Source: Opitutaceae bacterium (lineage in GTDB: Bacteria; Verrucomicrobiota; Verrucomicrobiia; Opitutales; Opitutaceae). From it: a stretch of 64,000 nucleotides of DNA. This document shows positions 1-10,208 of the stretch, in pieces. Each line of letters opens with the position of its first letter. The stretch's first letter is position 1. The translations under genes were made by a program, and so were the position numbers. The DNA lies in the NCBI GenBank assembly GCA_014879845.1, contig JACSRI010000163.1, positions 1 through 64,000 of the forward strand, read 5' to 3'. The notes below the pieces were generated by a model. It saw nothing but the letters and a program-made list of their open reading frames with translations, was not told the DNA's origin and made no database searches.

Positions 1-1617
1 CAGGGCGGCGACGTCGGGCAGGGGCGCCTTGGCGAAGCTCGGCAGCGTCTGGGCGTGGGCCGAGCCGTCGGCGGACGCGAGCGCACGACGGATGATCCGG
101 GCGAGGGCGAACTCGAAGGGACTCGTACGGTAGTCGGCGCCGATCATCTCGTCGATGACCGCGAGCAGCGCCGACACCGTGGCCGGCGCGAGCTGCCGGA
201 TGGCGGGCAGGGTGAGATCGACGAGGGCGAGGCGTGTCTCGTCACCTAGCGAGGCGGTGGACCGCGCGAACTGGAGCGCCTGGATCATGCCGGCCGCGCC
301 CAGCGCCTGCTCAAGGATCCGGCGCTCGCGCGCGGCCGTGGCCTCGTCGAGGGCGTGTGCGAGCAGGCCGAGCAACAGCGCTGGCGCGCTCTCCGGGCCA
401 TGGGCGGCGGCGCGGAGCACGTCGGGGATCGCGGCCAGCACGCCCTGGGCGCGTGTGGGTGCGGCCTCCGCGCCCGCCACGAGCGCGGCGACAAACTGCT
501 CGGGCCGCAGCGGCGGAGGTTGCGCGGCGGTCGGCCGGGCCGGCGCGGAGGTGGTTCGGTGTTCCGAGTCAACCGCGGCGCCTGCCTGGACGGCGGGGAA
601 ACGTCCGTCGAAGGTTGGCTCGATCGCGCGGATGCGCGCGAGCAACGGCGGGTGGGTCGCCCAGGGGCCGGCTCCGGCCACGACCAGGGCGTTGGCGAAA
701 AAGAGGTGCGAGCTCTCGGTCGCGTGGGCGCTGCCCAGGCGCGAGCCGAAGGCCGAGCCGCCGATCTTCTTGAGCGCGCCGGTGATGCCGGCCGGATTGC
801 GGGTGAACTGCACGGCCGAGGCGTCGGCGAGAAACTCCCGCTGGCGCGAGACCGCGGCCTGGATGAGACGGCCGAAGAACACGCCGATCAGGCCGACGAG
901 CATGATCGCGAGCCCGAGCAGCAGGATGCCGGCATGCCCGCCCTTGCCCTTGCCCGAGGAGCGCCCGGCAAATCGCATCGAGCGCAGCATGCTCCGTCCG
1001 ATCACCACGAGCAGCATGATCCCGAAGAGCAGGCCGATGAGGCGGATGTTCAGCCGCATGTCGCCGTTGAGGATGTGGCTGAACTCGTGCGCGATCACGC
1101 CCTGCAGTTCGTCGCGTGAGAGCGTTTCGAGCGCCCCGCGCGTCACGGCCACCGCGGCGTCGTCGGGCGTCCAGCCGGCGGCGAAGGCGTTGATCCCCTG
1201 CTCGTCGGGCAGCACATAGATGGCCGGCACGCGCACGCCCGAGGCGATGGCCATCTCCTCCACCACGTTGACGAGACGGCGCTCGCGCAGGTCTGTCGTG
1301 TGCGGGGCGATACGCGTGCCGCCAAGCGACTCGGCTACCGCGCCGCCGCCGGCGCGCAGGGCGAGGGTCTTGAAGAGCGAGCCCAGCCCGATGACCGCGA
1401 CCGTGCCCAGCGCGACGGCGCCGAAGATCTTCGGGTCCCAAAACTGCCAGCGCTCGGTGTAGAACTCGGGTCCTTCCAGATCGGATACAGCTTCGTGGAA
1501 CACGAAGAACGCCACCACGTACAGCACGGCGATGATGCCCACCACCGCGGCTGCGAAATAGGCCACGAGCAGCGACGTGCGGCCGCGAGCGCGGTCCTGG
1601 GCCTGGAAGAAGTCCAT
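1..1617 (-). CDS. M48 family (HtpX-like) zinc metallopeptidase, 3' end truncated by window edge
   Basis: Manual reverse-strand translation from ATG at 1617: MDFFQAQDRARGRTSLLVAYFAAAVVGIIAVLYVV...; contains VIAHEFSHILNGDMRLN (HExxH) and LPDEQGINAFAAGW. The ORF is open to the window edge, so it is absent from the supplied track. Confidence 0.9.
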   Translation of the reverse strand, partial: MDFFQAQDRARGRTSLLVAYFAAAVVGIIAVLYVVAFFVFHEAVSDLEGPEFYTERWQFWDPKIFGAVALGTVAVIGLGSLFKTLALRAGGGAVAESLGGTRIAPHTTDLRERRLVNVVEEMAIASGVRVPAIYVLPDEQGINAFAAGWTPDDAAVAVTRGALETLSRDELQGVIAHEFSHILNGDMRLNIRLIGLLFGIMLLVVIGRSMLRSMRFAGRSSGKGKGGHAGILLLGLAIMLVGLIGVFFGRLIQAAVSRQREFLADASAVQFTRNPAGITGALKKIGGSAFGSRLGSAHATESSHLFFANALVVAGAGPWATHPPLLARIRAIEPTFDGRFPAVQAGAAVDSEHRTTSAPARPTAAQPPPLRPEQFVAALVAGAEAAPTRAQGVLAAIPDVLRAAAHGPESAPALLLGLLAHALDEATAARERRILEQALGAAGMIQALQFARSTASLGDETRLALVDLTLPAIRQLAPATVSALLAVIDEMIGADYRTSPFEFALARIIRRALASADGSAHAQTLPSFAKAPLPDVAAL

Positions 1618-1696
1618 CGAGAGGAGTGGACGTGAGGGGAGGGCGGGATCGCCCGACCGTGGGTGGTTCAGGCCACGTTCACCGCCCCATGCACCC

Positions 1697-2293
1697 TCAA
1701 CCGAAACTCACCTTCGGCGCCTGGCGTTCGGCCGGGGCCTCGACCTGAAACAGCTCGGCCGCGGCGAAATTGAACATGCCGGCGAGCACGACGGTCGGGA
1801 AGGTCTCGCGCTTGGTGTTATAGACCGTGACCGCGTCGTTGTAGGCCTGGCGGGCGAAAGCGATCTTGTTCTCGGTCGAGGTCAATTCCTCCGTCAGCTG
1901 CGCCATGTTCTGGTTGGCTTTAAGGTCGGGGTAGGCCTCGGAGACGGCAAGCAGTCGGCTGAGCGCACCAGTCAGGCCGCTCTCGGCCGAGAGCAGGCTC
2001 TTGACCGCGGCGCCGTCGGCGGGATTGGCGGCGGCAGCCTGGGAGGCGGCGAAGGCGGTGTTGCGGGCCTTGATCACCGCCTCGAGCGTCTCGCGCTCGT
2101 GTTTGAGGTAGGCCTTGGCCGTCTCGACCAGATTGGGAATGAGGTCGTAGCGGCGCTTGAGCTGCACGTCGATCTGGGCAAACGCGTTCTTGAAGCGGTT
2201 GCGCAGCGTGACCAGGCCGTTGTAGATGCCGACGATCCAGAGCACCAGGACGGCGAGGATCGCGAGGACGACGAGCACGGGGATCGTGAACAT
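1697..2293 (-). CDS. LemA family protein
   Basis: MFTIPVLVVLAILAVLVLWIVGIYNGLVTLRNRFKNAFAQIDVQLKRRYDLIPNLVETAKAYLKHE is a typical LemA N-terminus; adjacent to the M48 peptidase, a common pairing. Confidence 0.93.
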   Translation of the reverse strand: MFTIPVLVVLAILAVLVLWIVGIYNGLVTLRNRFKNAFAQIDVQLKRRYDLIPNLVETAKAYLKHERETLEAVIKARNTAFAASQAAAANPADGAAVKSLLSAESGLTGALSRLLAVSEAYPDLKANQNMAQLTEELTSTENKIAFARQAYNDAVTVYNTKRETFPTVVLAGMFNFAAAELFQVEAPAERQAPKVSFG

Positions 2294-2449
2294 AAGCAGA
2301 TGCGCTCCTTGGGGTTAACTGGCGCGCACGATGGCAATTAGGTTTGGCGTGCGCGAGGATTTTAGTGCAGAGCTGGCGAGCCGGTTGAACACCGGGACAG
2401 CGCCCGCTGTCCCCGCGGGTTGCGAATGACACTCTCATGCCAAGTTACG

Positions 2450-5206
2450 ATGCGCCGCCTCCGAGCGGCGACTGCCGTGTTCCGTGCGCTGCGCGTGCAC
2501 GCGGTGCGCGCCTGCGTGGTCGTGTGGGTCGCGGGTGCACCGGTCTGGGGCGGACTTGCCGCGAGAGCCTGGGCCCAGGAGTCGGCGCCGGCGACGGCAG
2601 CGGCGAGCGCGCCCTTTTCATCGACCAGCACCGTGGCTGAGGCCAGTCGTGGTCACGACATCGTCTGGCAGTTCGAGCTGGCCGACAGCGCCATGCGTGG
2701 CGGGTATCACTCCCTGGCCGAGCGGCTCTACCAGGAGATTCTCGAACGGAAGGATGCCGACGACGCCGTGCGCCGGCGGGCGGCCTTGGGGCGGATCGAC
2801 GCGTGGATCGCACAGGGACGGGGGGCCGACGTGGCTCTCGCGCTCGAGGCGATGGGCGGCGGGCGCGACGAGGCCTGGCGCCTGCGCCGTGCCGTCGCGC
2901 ATTTCCTGATCGGGATGTCGACACGCACGCCGGCTGAGGAGCAGCGTGAGTTTGCCGGGATGGGCGAGCTGCTACGCGACCTGCATCCGGAGATGTTTCC
3001 CCGGGACGCGGGCTGGCTTTTTTTCCTGCGCGGCATGGCGGCACTGCGGGCGGGCAACAACGGCGAGGCGGAGCAGAATTTTGTGCGCGCGGAGGCGGCT
3101 GCCATTTCCGAGGCGGAGCGCTCGATGTTTCGCGTGGCGAACTGGCAGGCCGGGTTGGCCGCGAGCGAACCGACCGAGGACCTGGTGGCGAAACTGCAGG
3201 AGACCGCCGAGCGTTATGCGGGTCGCCAGCTCGGGCTGCTCTCCACCTTGCAGTTGGCCGTCGTGAGGGACCGCATGGGCAACAAGTCGCGTGCGGTCGC
3301 CGAACTCAAGCGCCAGCGCGAGACCATGCCCGCCACGGAGGTCGAGCTGCGCGACCAGACCCTGCTCCTCCTCGGCCTCATCGCCGGGGCCTCATCCGAG
3401 GATGGACGGCAGGCGCTGCGCGAGTTGCTCGAACGCGGGCAGAACATCGATTTCCAGCGCGTCGCCCTGATGCGCCTCGCCGCGGCCGCGCGTGTCGACT
3501 CGGCGGGTTCGTCAGCCGACCTGCGGCGCCTGCTCTCGACCCTGCTCGACCGGCCGGCGCCTCATCCGTTGACCGAGGACCTGCTCTTCTTTCGCGCCGA
3601 ACTCGCCCTTCGGGCGCGGGCTTTTGAGGAAGCGGAAAACGATGCCAGGGCCGTGCTCTCGCGTTTTCCCGGTTCCAGCCGGATGCGCCGTGAGGCGCTC
3701 TCGATCCTGGCGAGTTCCTCATGGCAGCGTCCGCCCCGCTACCGCACGGCGGCGGATTACCTCGCCCAGATCCAAGCGTTGCCCGAAGTCAGTGTGGCCG
3801 ACAAGGCGCAGCTGGCGCTCCTGCAGGGCGAGTGCTACTTCCGCGCGGGACGGCAGGACAACACGGTAGAGGACTATCGCAACGCGGCCGAGGCCTACGC
3901 GGCGATCCAGGCCGGCGGCGTCATGCCGACGGGGGTCTCGCCCGGTGTGGTGTTTTTCCAGCGCGTGCTCGCCTTGATCAACGCCCGCGCGCTCGATGCG
4001 GCGGTCCGCCTGCTCGACGACCCGGCGGCCCGCGCCGGGGTCGATGTGGAGAGCTGGTGGCAGTCGGAATGGAATCTCGCGCGCGAACTCCAGTTGCTGG
4101 GACGTGGGGCCGAGGCCGTCGCCCGGGCCGATGCGATGGGCCCGGTCGTCGGTGTGCCGGCCGAGCTGCGCCTGCGCTTTCTCTGGCTCGCCGCGCAGGT
4201 CTCGCTCGAGAGCGGCCGGCGCGACGAGACGACCGCGCGCGTCGATCGCGTGCGCGAGTTCGTGCAAGGCCCCCAGGGTGCGGAACTCAGCGCGGAGCGG
4301 CGGGCCGAGGTCATGTCCAATGGCTTGCTCGTCGCGGCCGAGGCGCCGTTGCGCGCCGGGGATCGCGACGGCGCACGCGCGGCGCTCGAGCGGTTGCGCA
4401 CCGAGTTTCCCACGAGCCTGGCGGCGGACTACTCCTACATCGTCGAGGCCGGTTTCCTTGCGGCCGAGAACCGGCTGGTCGAGGCCATGCAGCAGCTCCT
4501 GCGCTTCGTCGACGCCCGTCCGGGCAGCCGCTATGCGCCCGAGGCCCTCTATCAGGCGGCGCTGCTGAGTATCCAGCGCGGCCAGAAGGAACATCTCGAC
4601 GAGGCCAATCGCCTGCTCGAGCAGATGGCTCAGGAGTATGGCGAGGACAACTACGTCTTTCAGGCGCGCCTGAAGCAGGCGGAGGTCAAGCTCAGCCTCG
4701 GCGCATTCAGCGACGCCGAGGCAATCTACCGCGATCTCGAGGACAAGTTCCCCAACCACGCGGACCGGCCGATCGTGCAGATCTCCCTGGCCGGCGCCTT
4801 CATGGCCCAGGCCACGGTCGAGCCCGCCAAGTTCGACGGGGCGGTCTCGCGCTTCGAGCGCCTCATGGCCAACGAGAGCCTGCCGGTCGACCTGCGGGCC
4901 GAGGCCGGTGCGCGGCTCGCCGAGGGCTGGCAGGCCCAGGGCAACACGGCGAGAGCGGCCGAGATCTGCTGGGAGGTCTACCACCGCTTCGTCGAGGACC
5001 CCAACGCGGCATCGCCCCTCGGTGCCACCGGCCCGTCGTGGATCTCGCGCGCGATCTTCCTGCTCGGCGACATCGAGGAACGCGACGGCCGCTTTGAAAA
5101 CGCCCGCCGCCTCTATCAGTCGGTGATCGACCACGGCCTGCCCGGCGAGAAGATCGCCGACGCCAAGATCAAGCGCATCAGCGCGCCCGTCGGGGTCGGC
5201 GGCTGA
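2450..5206 (+). CDS. Large TPR-repeat secreted/periplasmic protein
   Basis: Signal-peptide-like N-terminus ending AARAWAQES; repeated TPR-like helices (e.g. SLAERLYQEILERKD, AIYRDLEDKFPNHAD). ORF runs from 2420; ATG at 2450 preferred. Confidence 0.8.
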   Translation: MRRLRAATAVFRALRVHAVRACVVVWVAGAPVWGGLAARAWAQESAPATAAASAPFSSTSTVAEASRGHDIVWQFELADSAMRGGYHSLAERLYQEILERKDADDAVRRRAALGRIDAWIAQGRGADVALALEAMGGGRDEAWRLRRAVAHFLIGMSTRTPAEEQREFAGMGELLRDLHPEMFPRDAGWLFFLRGMAALRAGNNGEAEQNFVRAEAAAISEAERSMFRVANWQAGLAASEPTEDLVAKLQETAERYAGRQLGLLSTLQLAVVRDRMGNKSRAVAELKRQRETMPATEVELRDQTLLLLGLIAGASSEDGRQALRELLERGQNIDFQRVALMRLAAAARVDSAGSSADLRRLLSTLLDRPAPHPLTEDLLFFRAELALRARAFEEAENDARAVLSRFPGSSRMRREALSILASSSWQRPPRYRTAADYLAQIQALPEVSVADKAQLALLQGECYFRAGRQDNTVEDYRNAAEAYAAIQAGGVMPTGVSPGVVFFQRVLALINARALDAAVRLLDDPAARAGVDVESWWQSEWNLARELQLLGRGAEAVARADAMGPVVGVPAELRLRFLWLAAQVSLESGRRDETTARVDRVREFVQGPQGAELSAERRAEVMSNGLLVAAEAPLRAGDRDGARAALERLRTEFPTSLAADYSYIVEAGFLAAENRLVEAMQQLLRFVDARPGSRYAPEALYQAALLSIQRGQKEHLDEANRLLEQMAQEYGEDNYVFQARLKQAEVKLSLGAFSDAEAIYRDLEDKFPNHADRPIVQISLAGAFMAQATVEPAKFDGAVSRFERLMANESLPVDLRAEAGARLAEGWQAQGNTARAAEICWEVYHRFVEDPNAASPLGATGPSWISRAIFLLGDIEERDGRFENARRLYQSVIDHGLPGEKIADAKIKRISAPVGVGG

Positions 5207-5244
5207 GGCCCGTTTTTCGCACGCACACCGCTCTTTCTTCCCGC

Positions 5245-5952
5245 ATGAACGTCCAGGATCGCTCGCTCCTCGATCTGTTTTCCCTCGGCGGCCCGGTCAT
5301 GTGGGTGCTGCTCGGTCTCAGCACCATCGGCCTGGTGCTGTTCGTCGAGCGCGCCCTCTTCCTGCACCGCGGCCAGATCCGCACCACGCAGTTCCTCGAG
5401 GGCATTAAGAACATCGTGCGCAAGCGCCGCGTCGTCGAGGCGCTGACCGTGGCCGAGGAGACGCCCGGTCCGGTCGCCGCGATGGTCAAGGCCGGGCTGC
5501 TCCACTACGAGGAGACGGAAGACCGCATCCGCGCCGCCATGACAGAGGCCGCGCTGGTCGAGATCCCCGTGCTCGAGCGCCGCCTCGGCGCGATCGGCGT
5601 CATCGCGCAGGTGGCTCCGGTCCTCGGCCTGCTCGGCACGATCCTGGGCATGATCCAGGCCTACCAGGAGTTTGAGAAGGGCGGTGCGTACGCCACCGCC
5701 GGGGCGCTCTCCGGCGGCATGTGGCAGGCGCTGCTCACCACCGCCGCGGGCCTGGCGGTCGGCGTGGCGGCCCGGCTCGGGCATCACTTCCTCGCCGGCC
5801 GCATGCGTGCCCTCGTCTACGATATGGAATGGGTCGCCAACGACGTCCTGCGTTTCCTCGTCGCCGAGCGGAGCGGAGCTGGTGGCGAGACGCCCCCGGC
5901 CGCCGAGGCGGCGCCGGGCGCGGGGCCCGACCAACCTTCGGGAAAACCATGA
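5245..5952 (+). CDS. MotA/TolQ/ExbB proton channel family protein
   Basis: GGPVMWVLLGLSTIGLVLFVERALFLHRGQ and IAQVAPVLGLLGTILGMIQAYQEF are characteristic ExbB/TolQ segments. Confidence 0.92.
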   Translation: MNVQDRSLLDLFSLGGPVMWVLLGLSTIGLVLFVERALFLHRGQIRTTQFLEGIKNIVRKRRVVEALTVAEETPGPVAAMVKAGLLHYEETEDRIRAAMTEAALVEIPVLERRLGAIGVIAQVAPVLGLLGTILGMIQAYQEFEKGGAYATAGALSGGMWQALLTTAAGLAVGVAARLGHHFLAGRMRALVYDMEWVANDVLRFLVAERSGAGGETPPAAEAAPGAGPDQPSGKP

Positions 5953-6401
5953 TCGTGCAGCCGTTTAACTTCACGGCGCGCCTGAAGCAGACCTCCGTCG
6001 GCTTCGACGTCGTGCCGTTCGTCGACTTCTGCCTCCTCCTGGTGCTTTTCACCGTGCTCGGCTCGCGCTTTGTCGTCGCACCCGGGCTCACCGTGAACCT
6101 GCCTGCGATGCAGGCCGCGACGAGCGACGCCGTGCCGACGAGCCGCGTGCTCACCGTCGGCGAGGTCGAGGGCCGCGAGCTGATCATCTACGACAATCGT
6201 GTCCAGAGTCTGAAGACGCTGGCGGATTCCTTCGCCGAGCATCCCGCCGCTGCCCCCGGCGAAGTGCTGCTGCTGCGCCTCAAGCGCGACGTCTCGGTGC
6301 AACTGCTGGTTCAGATCAACGAGCTGGCGGCGCGGGCCGGCTTCTCCGCCGTGCAGATCGCGGCTGAGCCGGAACAGGCGAGTGCATCCAGTTTTCAGTG
6401 A
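5949..6401 (+). CDS. ExbD/TolR family biopolymer transport protein
   Basis: MIVQPFNFTARLKQTSVGFDVVPFVDFCLLLVLFTVLGSRF, single TM with conserved Asp; ATGA overlap with the ExbB ORF. Confidence 0.87.
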   Translation: MIVQPFNFTARLKQTSVGFDVVPFVDFCLLLVLFTVLGSRFVVAPGLTVNLPAMQAATSDAVPTSRVLTVGEVEGRELIIYDNRVQSLKTLADSFAEHPAAAPGEVLLLRLKRDVSVQLLVQINELAARAGFSAVQIAAEPEQASASSFQ

Positions 6402-7204
6402 CCGCGGCACCGCACATCGAGGCCCCGTCGCGTGAACCCGCGGCGCCGGCACGCGAACGGCGCAACCGCCGGCGCGCGCGCCTGCGCTGGGGCGCCGGTG
6501 TGTTGGTGGCGCTCGGTTTTCACGTGGCGCTCGTCGGGTTGACGCGGGTGGATATCCAGGCGCGCCGGCGCGCCGATCCGCTCAATCCCCGCATCGCCTG
6601 GGTCGGTGACAAGGCCGTCCTCGAGGAGGATACCCTGCGCGGCCAGCTGCTGAGTGTCGGCAACGACACGCCGCTCTTTATGATCACCGGGCAGAACTTC
6701 GCCGGCGTGCAGCGCCGAGGCGAGGAGGCGCGCGGCCCAGGCGAGATCTTCTCGCGCTACGAGCCCATCCTGACCGTTCCGGTGGATCGCAGCCCGCCGG
6801 GCTTGGTGGCGGCACCCACCGACCGGTTCGATCCGGTCTCGGCGATCCAACGCTTTCAGTGGCCGTATTTCGCGCGGTTTGGCCGTGCCGACCCGGTGGC
6901 GCGGACGTTCGAGGCCCGCCGCGCCCGCATCGAGGTTCGCTCCAGCGGTTCCGGGGCCCTCGTCTACGCCATCTCGCTGCCGCAGGTGGTCGATCGCGAG
7001 ACTCCCGAGGTCTGGCCGGATTGGCGGCCCTTCGAGCTGCATCTGGCTGTCTCCGGCACCGGTCGCCTCTCGGAACCCGTGGTCATCGGAAGCGGCTCGG
7101 GGTCGGATCGGGTCGATCAGTTCGTCCGCGACTACATCCGCCGGGAGATGCGCCTAGACCTGCGACTGGGGGAGGGGAGTTACCGCATCGTCGTGGGACC
7201 GTGA
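6398..7204 (+). CDS. Hypothetical single-TM protein in TonB/TolA-like position
   Basis: GTG start overlapping the exbD stop; basic N-terminus then one TM (GVLVALGFHVALVGLTRV); last gene of the TPR-ExbB-ExbD unit. Confidence 0.65.
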   Translation: MTAAPHIEAPSREPAAPARERRNRRRARLRWGAGVLVALGFHVALVGLTRVDIQARRRADPLNPRIAWVGDKAVLEEDTLRGQLLSVGNDTPLFMITGQNFAGVQRRGEEARGPGEIFSRYEPILTVPVDRSPPGLVAAPTDRFDPVSAIQRFQWPYFARFGRADPVARTFEARRARIEVRSSGSGALVYAISLPQVVDRETPEVWPDWRPFELHLAVSGTGRLSEPVVIGSGSGSDRVDQFVRDYIRREMRLDLRLGEGSYRIVVGP

Positions 7205-7334
7205 CTGGGCCGGCGCCCGCGCAGGGCCGCGAAATCGCGGCCAAGCCCGCAGATTCCCAAATATTTCGGTTGACGGGCAAAATCGGGGATTTCAATTTCC
7301 ACCTTCTTTTTCCTCTTTCCGACCCACTTTTAAA

Positions 7335-7410
7335 GCCCTTGTAGCTCAGTTGGCAGAGCACGTCCTTGGTAAGGACGAGGTCGCCGGTTCAAATCCGGTC
7401 GAGGGCTCCA
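7335..7410 (+). tRNA. tRNA-Thr (anticodon GGT), CCA encoded
   Basis: gcccttg-ta-gctc...anticodon loop ttGGTaa...ggttcaaatcc...cgagggc-t-cca; cloverleaf pairs. Confidence 0.95.
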
Positions 7411-7478
7411 GGTTCGGAAGCCGTTGATTCCACGGCTCTAATCTTGGATTCACATTCTTCAAACAACCTCACATCCAC

Positions 7479-8669
7479 ATGGCTAAAGGAACCTTCGAGA
7501 GAACAAAACCGCACGTCAACGTCGGCACCATCGGCCACGTCGACCACGGCAAGACCACGCTCACCACTTCGATCCTGAAGTGTCAGGCTGACCTCGGCCT
7601 CGCCGAGTTCAAGTCCTACGCGGAAATCGCGAAGGGCGGCACCGTGCGCGACGCTTCCAAGATCGTGACGATCTCGGTGGCTCACGTTGAGTATCAGTCG
7701 GTCAAGCGCCACTACGCGCACGTCGATTGCCCCGGCCACGCGGACTTCGTGAAGAACATGATCACCGGTGCCGCGCAGATGGACGGCGCCATCCTGGTCG
7801 TCTCGGCCGCTGACGGTCCGATGCCCCAGACGCGCGAGCACATCCTTCTCGCCCGTCAGGTCGGCGTGCCCGCCATCGTCGTCTTCCTGAACAAGGTCGA
7901 CCTCATCGACGACGCCGAGCTCCTCGACCTCGTCGAGATGGAGATCCGCGAACTCCTCAGCAAGTATCAGTTCCCGGGTGACACGATCACCATCGTCCGT
8001 GGTTCCGCCACGGCCGCGCTCGAGGGCAAGCCCGAGGGCAAGGCCGCCATTCAGGCGCTCATGGACGCGATCGACAAGGATATCGCCGAGCCGGTCCGCG
8101 AGATCGACAAGCCCTTCCTGATGTCCGTCGAAGACGTGTTCTCGATCACCGGCCGCGGCACCGTCGCGACGGGTCGTATCGAGCGCGGCGTCTGCAAGGT
8201 GGGCGACACCGTCGAGATCGTCGGCCTCAAGGATACAGCCTCGACCGTCGTCACCGGCGTCGAGATGTTCCGCAAGATGCTCGATCGCGGTCAGGCTGGC
8301 GACAACGTCGGCGTGCTCCTGCGCGGCGTGGAGAAGGACGGCATCGAGCGTGGCCAGGTCCTGGCTGCCCCGAAGTCGATCACCCCGCACCGCAAAGCCA
8401 AGGCCGAGATCTACGTCCTCACCAAGGAAGAGGGCGGCCGCCACACCCCGTTCTTCCAGGGGTATCGCCCGCAGTTCTACTTCCGCACCACGGACGTGAC
8501 CGGAGTCTGCACGCTGCCCGCCGGCGTGGAGATGGTTATGCCCGGTGACAACATCAACCTCGACGTCGAGCTGATCGTTCCGATCGCGATGGAGAAGACC
8601 CAGCGCTTCGCCATCCGCGAGGGCGGCCGCACCATCGGTGCCGGTCGTATCACGGAGATCATCGAATAA
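7479..8669 (+). CDS. tuf: Elongation factor Tu
   Basis: [32 protein letters not shown]; full-length EF-Tu. Confidence 0.99.
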   Translation: MAKGTFERTKPHVNVGTIGHVDHGKTTLTTSILKCQADLGLAEFKSYAEIAKGGTVRDASKIVTISVAHVEYQSVKRHYAHVDCPGHADFVKNMITGAAQMDGAILVVSAADGPMPQTREHILLARQVGVPAIVVFLNKVDLIDDAELLDLVEMEIRELLSKYQFPGDTITIVRGSATAALEGKPEGKAAIQALMDAIDKDIAEPVREIDKPFLMSVEDVFSITGRGTVATGRIERGVCKVGDTVEIVGLKDTASTVVTGVEMFRKMLDRGQAGDNVGVLLRGVEKDGIERGQVLAAPKSITPHRKAKAEIYVLTKEEGGRHTPFFQGYRPQFYFRTTDVTGVCTLPAGVEMVMPGDNINLDVELIVPIAMEKTQRFAIREGGRTIGAGRITEIIE

Positions 8670-8692
8670 GGAAAGTTGGTCTTCTTTGGCGC

Positions 8693-8719
8693 GCCGAGAC
8701 TCCACATTGGGGTCTCGGC
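8693..8719 (+). other. Hairpin between tuf and tRNA-Trp (possible processing site or attenuator)
   Basis: gccgagac-N11-gtctcggc, perfect 8-bp stem, no U-tract. Confidence 0.5.
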
Positions 8720-8742
8720 TGCACCATTTCAGGAAATTCCAC

Positions 8743-8818
8743 AGGCCAGTAGCTCAATTGGTAGAGTAGCGGTCTCCAAAACCGTTGGTTGGGGGTTCGA
8801 TTCCCTCCTGGCCTGCCA
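8743..8818 (+). tRNA. tRNA-Trp (anticodon CCA), CCA encoded
   Basis: aggccag...loop ctCCAaa...gggttcgattccc...ctggcct-g-cca. Confidence 0.95.
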
Positions 8819-8836
8819 CTCTCGCCGTCCTCGCCC

Positions 8837-9040
8837 ATGAAGAACCCGTTCCGCGCCGTCCGCATTTTTACCTCCGAGATGATCGGAGAGCTCAAGAAAG
8901 CCACCTGGCCGACTTGGCTGGAACTTCGCGACTCGACGCTCGTCGTGATCGTCGCGGTCGTGATCCTGGGCATCTTCACCAGCATCGCGGACTTTTCTCT
9001 CATCCAGCTGGTCGCGCTCTTCACCTCCTGGGTGAGCTGA
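8837..9040 (+). CDS. secE: Preprotein translocase subunit SecE
   Basis: MKNPFRAVRIFTSEMIGELKKATWPTWLELRDSTLVVIVAVVILGIF; located before nusG. Confidence 0.93.
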   Translation: MKNPFRAVRIFTSEMIGELKKATWPTWLELRDSTLVVIVAVVILGIFTSIADFSLIQLVALFTSWVS

Positions 9041-9057
9041 TCTCAACACGCCTCCGC

Positions 9058-9636
9058 ATGTCCACCCAGACCTCCACGCCTGCCGGTGCCCAGTGGTTCG
9101 CCGTGCACACCCTCTCCGGCAAGGAGAACAAGGTGAAGGAGTACATCGAGAAGTTTAAGCGCGTCGAAGAACTCGATGACTTCATCTTCGAGGTGCTCCT
9201 CCCGACCGAGGTCGTTTCGGAAGTGAAGCGCGGCAAGAAGACCAGCACGGTGCGCAAACTGATGCCCGGCTACGTCTTCGTGCAGATGAAGCTCTACGAC
9301 GACGAAAACAAGGTGCTGAACAAGCCCTGGTATTTCGTCAAGGAGACGACCGGCGTCATCGGCTTTGTCGGCGGCGACCGCCCCACGGCGCTGCGCGAAG
9401 CCGATATCCGCGAGATCCGCGAGCGTGTCGAGGCCGGCGCGGGCAAGGAAACCCCCAAGGTTCAGTACGACGTGGGTGAGGAGGTCAAGATCACCGACGG
9501 GCCGTTCCTCAACCTCACGGGCCGTATCGACGAGATCGACCCGATGCGCGGCAAGCTCAAGATCTCCGTCTCGATTTTCGGCCGCTTCACGCCGGTCGAA
9601 CTCGAATATTGGCAGGTCGAGCGCGCCACGAGCTAA
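9058..9636 (+). CDS. nusG: Transcription termination/antitermination protein NusG
   Basis: QWFAVHTLSGKENKVKEYIEKF...LMPGYVFVQMKL...GEEVKITDGPFLNLTGRIDEID. Confidence 0.97.
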   Translation: MSTQTSTPAGAQWFAVHTLSGKENKVKEYIEKFKRVEELDDFIFEVLLPTEVVSEVKRGKKTSTVRKLMPGYVFVQMKLYDDENKVLNKPWYFVKETTGVIGFVGGDRPTALREADIREIRERVEAGAGKETPKVQYDVGEEVKITDGPFLNLTGRIDEIDPMRGKLKISVSIFGRFTPVELEYWQVERATS

Positions 9637-9720
9637 GTCCGCGCCCCTCCCCCGCGATCCTCCCATCCTCCAGGCGCCCGGCGCCACGATCTACACTCTC
9701 ACACTCAAACTCCTTTTCCC

Positions 9721-10146
9721 ATGGCCAAGAAAGTCACTGGCATCATTCGTCTTCAGCTCCCCGCTGGCGCCGCCAACCCGGCTCCTCCGGTCGGCCCCGC
9801 GCTCGGCGCCCACGGCGTCAACATCATGGGCTTCTGCAAGGAGTTCAACGCCAAGACCAAGGACCAGGCCGGCCTCATCCTGCCGGTGGTGATCACGGTC
9901 TACGCCGACAAGTCCTTCACGTTCATCCTCAAGTCGCCCCCGGCGTCGGTCCTTCTCAAGAAGGCCGCTAACATTGCCAAGGGGTCTGCGGTCCCGAACC
10001 GCGACAAGGTCGGCAAGGTCACGAAGAAGCAGCTTCTTGAGATCGCCAAGACCAAGGTCAAGGACCTGAACGCCCGCAGCGACGAGGCTGCGATTCGAAT
10101 CATCGCCGGCACGGCCCGTAACATGGGCGTCGACGTCGTCGACTAA
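9721..10146 (+). CDS. rplK: Ribosomal protein L11
   Basis: [39 protein letters not shown]. Confidence 0.99.
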   Translation: MAKKVTGIIRLQLPAGAANPAPPVGPALGAHGVNIMGFCKEFNAKTKDQAGLILPVVITVYADKSFTFILKSPPASVLLKKAANIAKGSAVPNRDKVGKVTKKQLLEIAKTKVKDLNARSDEAAIRIIAGTARNMGVDVVD

Positions 10147-10208
10147 ACACCAACAACCCGCAGGAGTCCTCAGTCCGCTCGGACCAGACGTTTGTACTGC
10201 ATCGTACC

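Noticed and set aside
569-1441. 290-aa reverse ORF (Arg-rich) over the M48 peptidase
   Set aside because: Wrong frame; a different reverse-strand frame gives the clear HEFSH metallopeptidase running off the window edge.
7226-7243. Perfect palindrome ggccgcgaaatcgcggcc downstream of the TonB-like gene
   Set aside because: Could be a terminator stem but lacks a U-tract; not called as a terminator.
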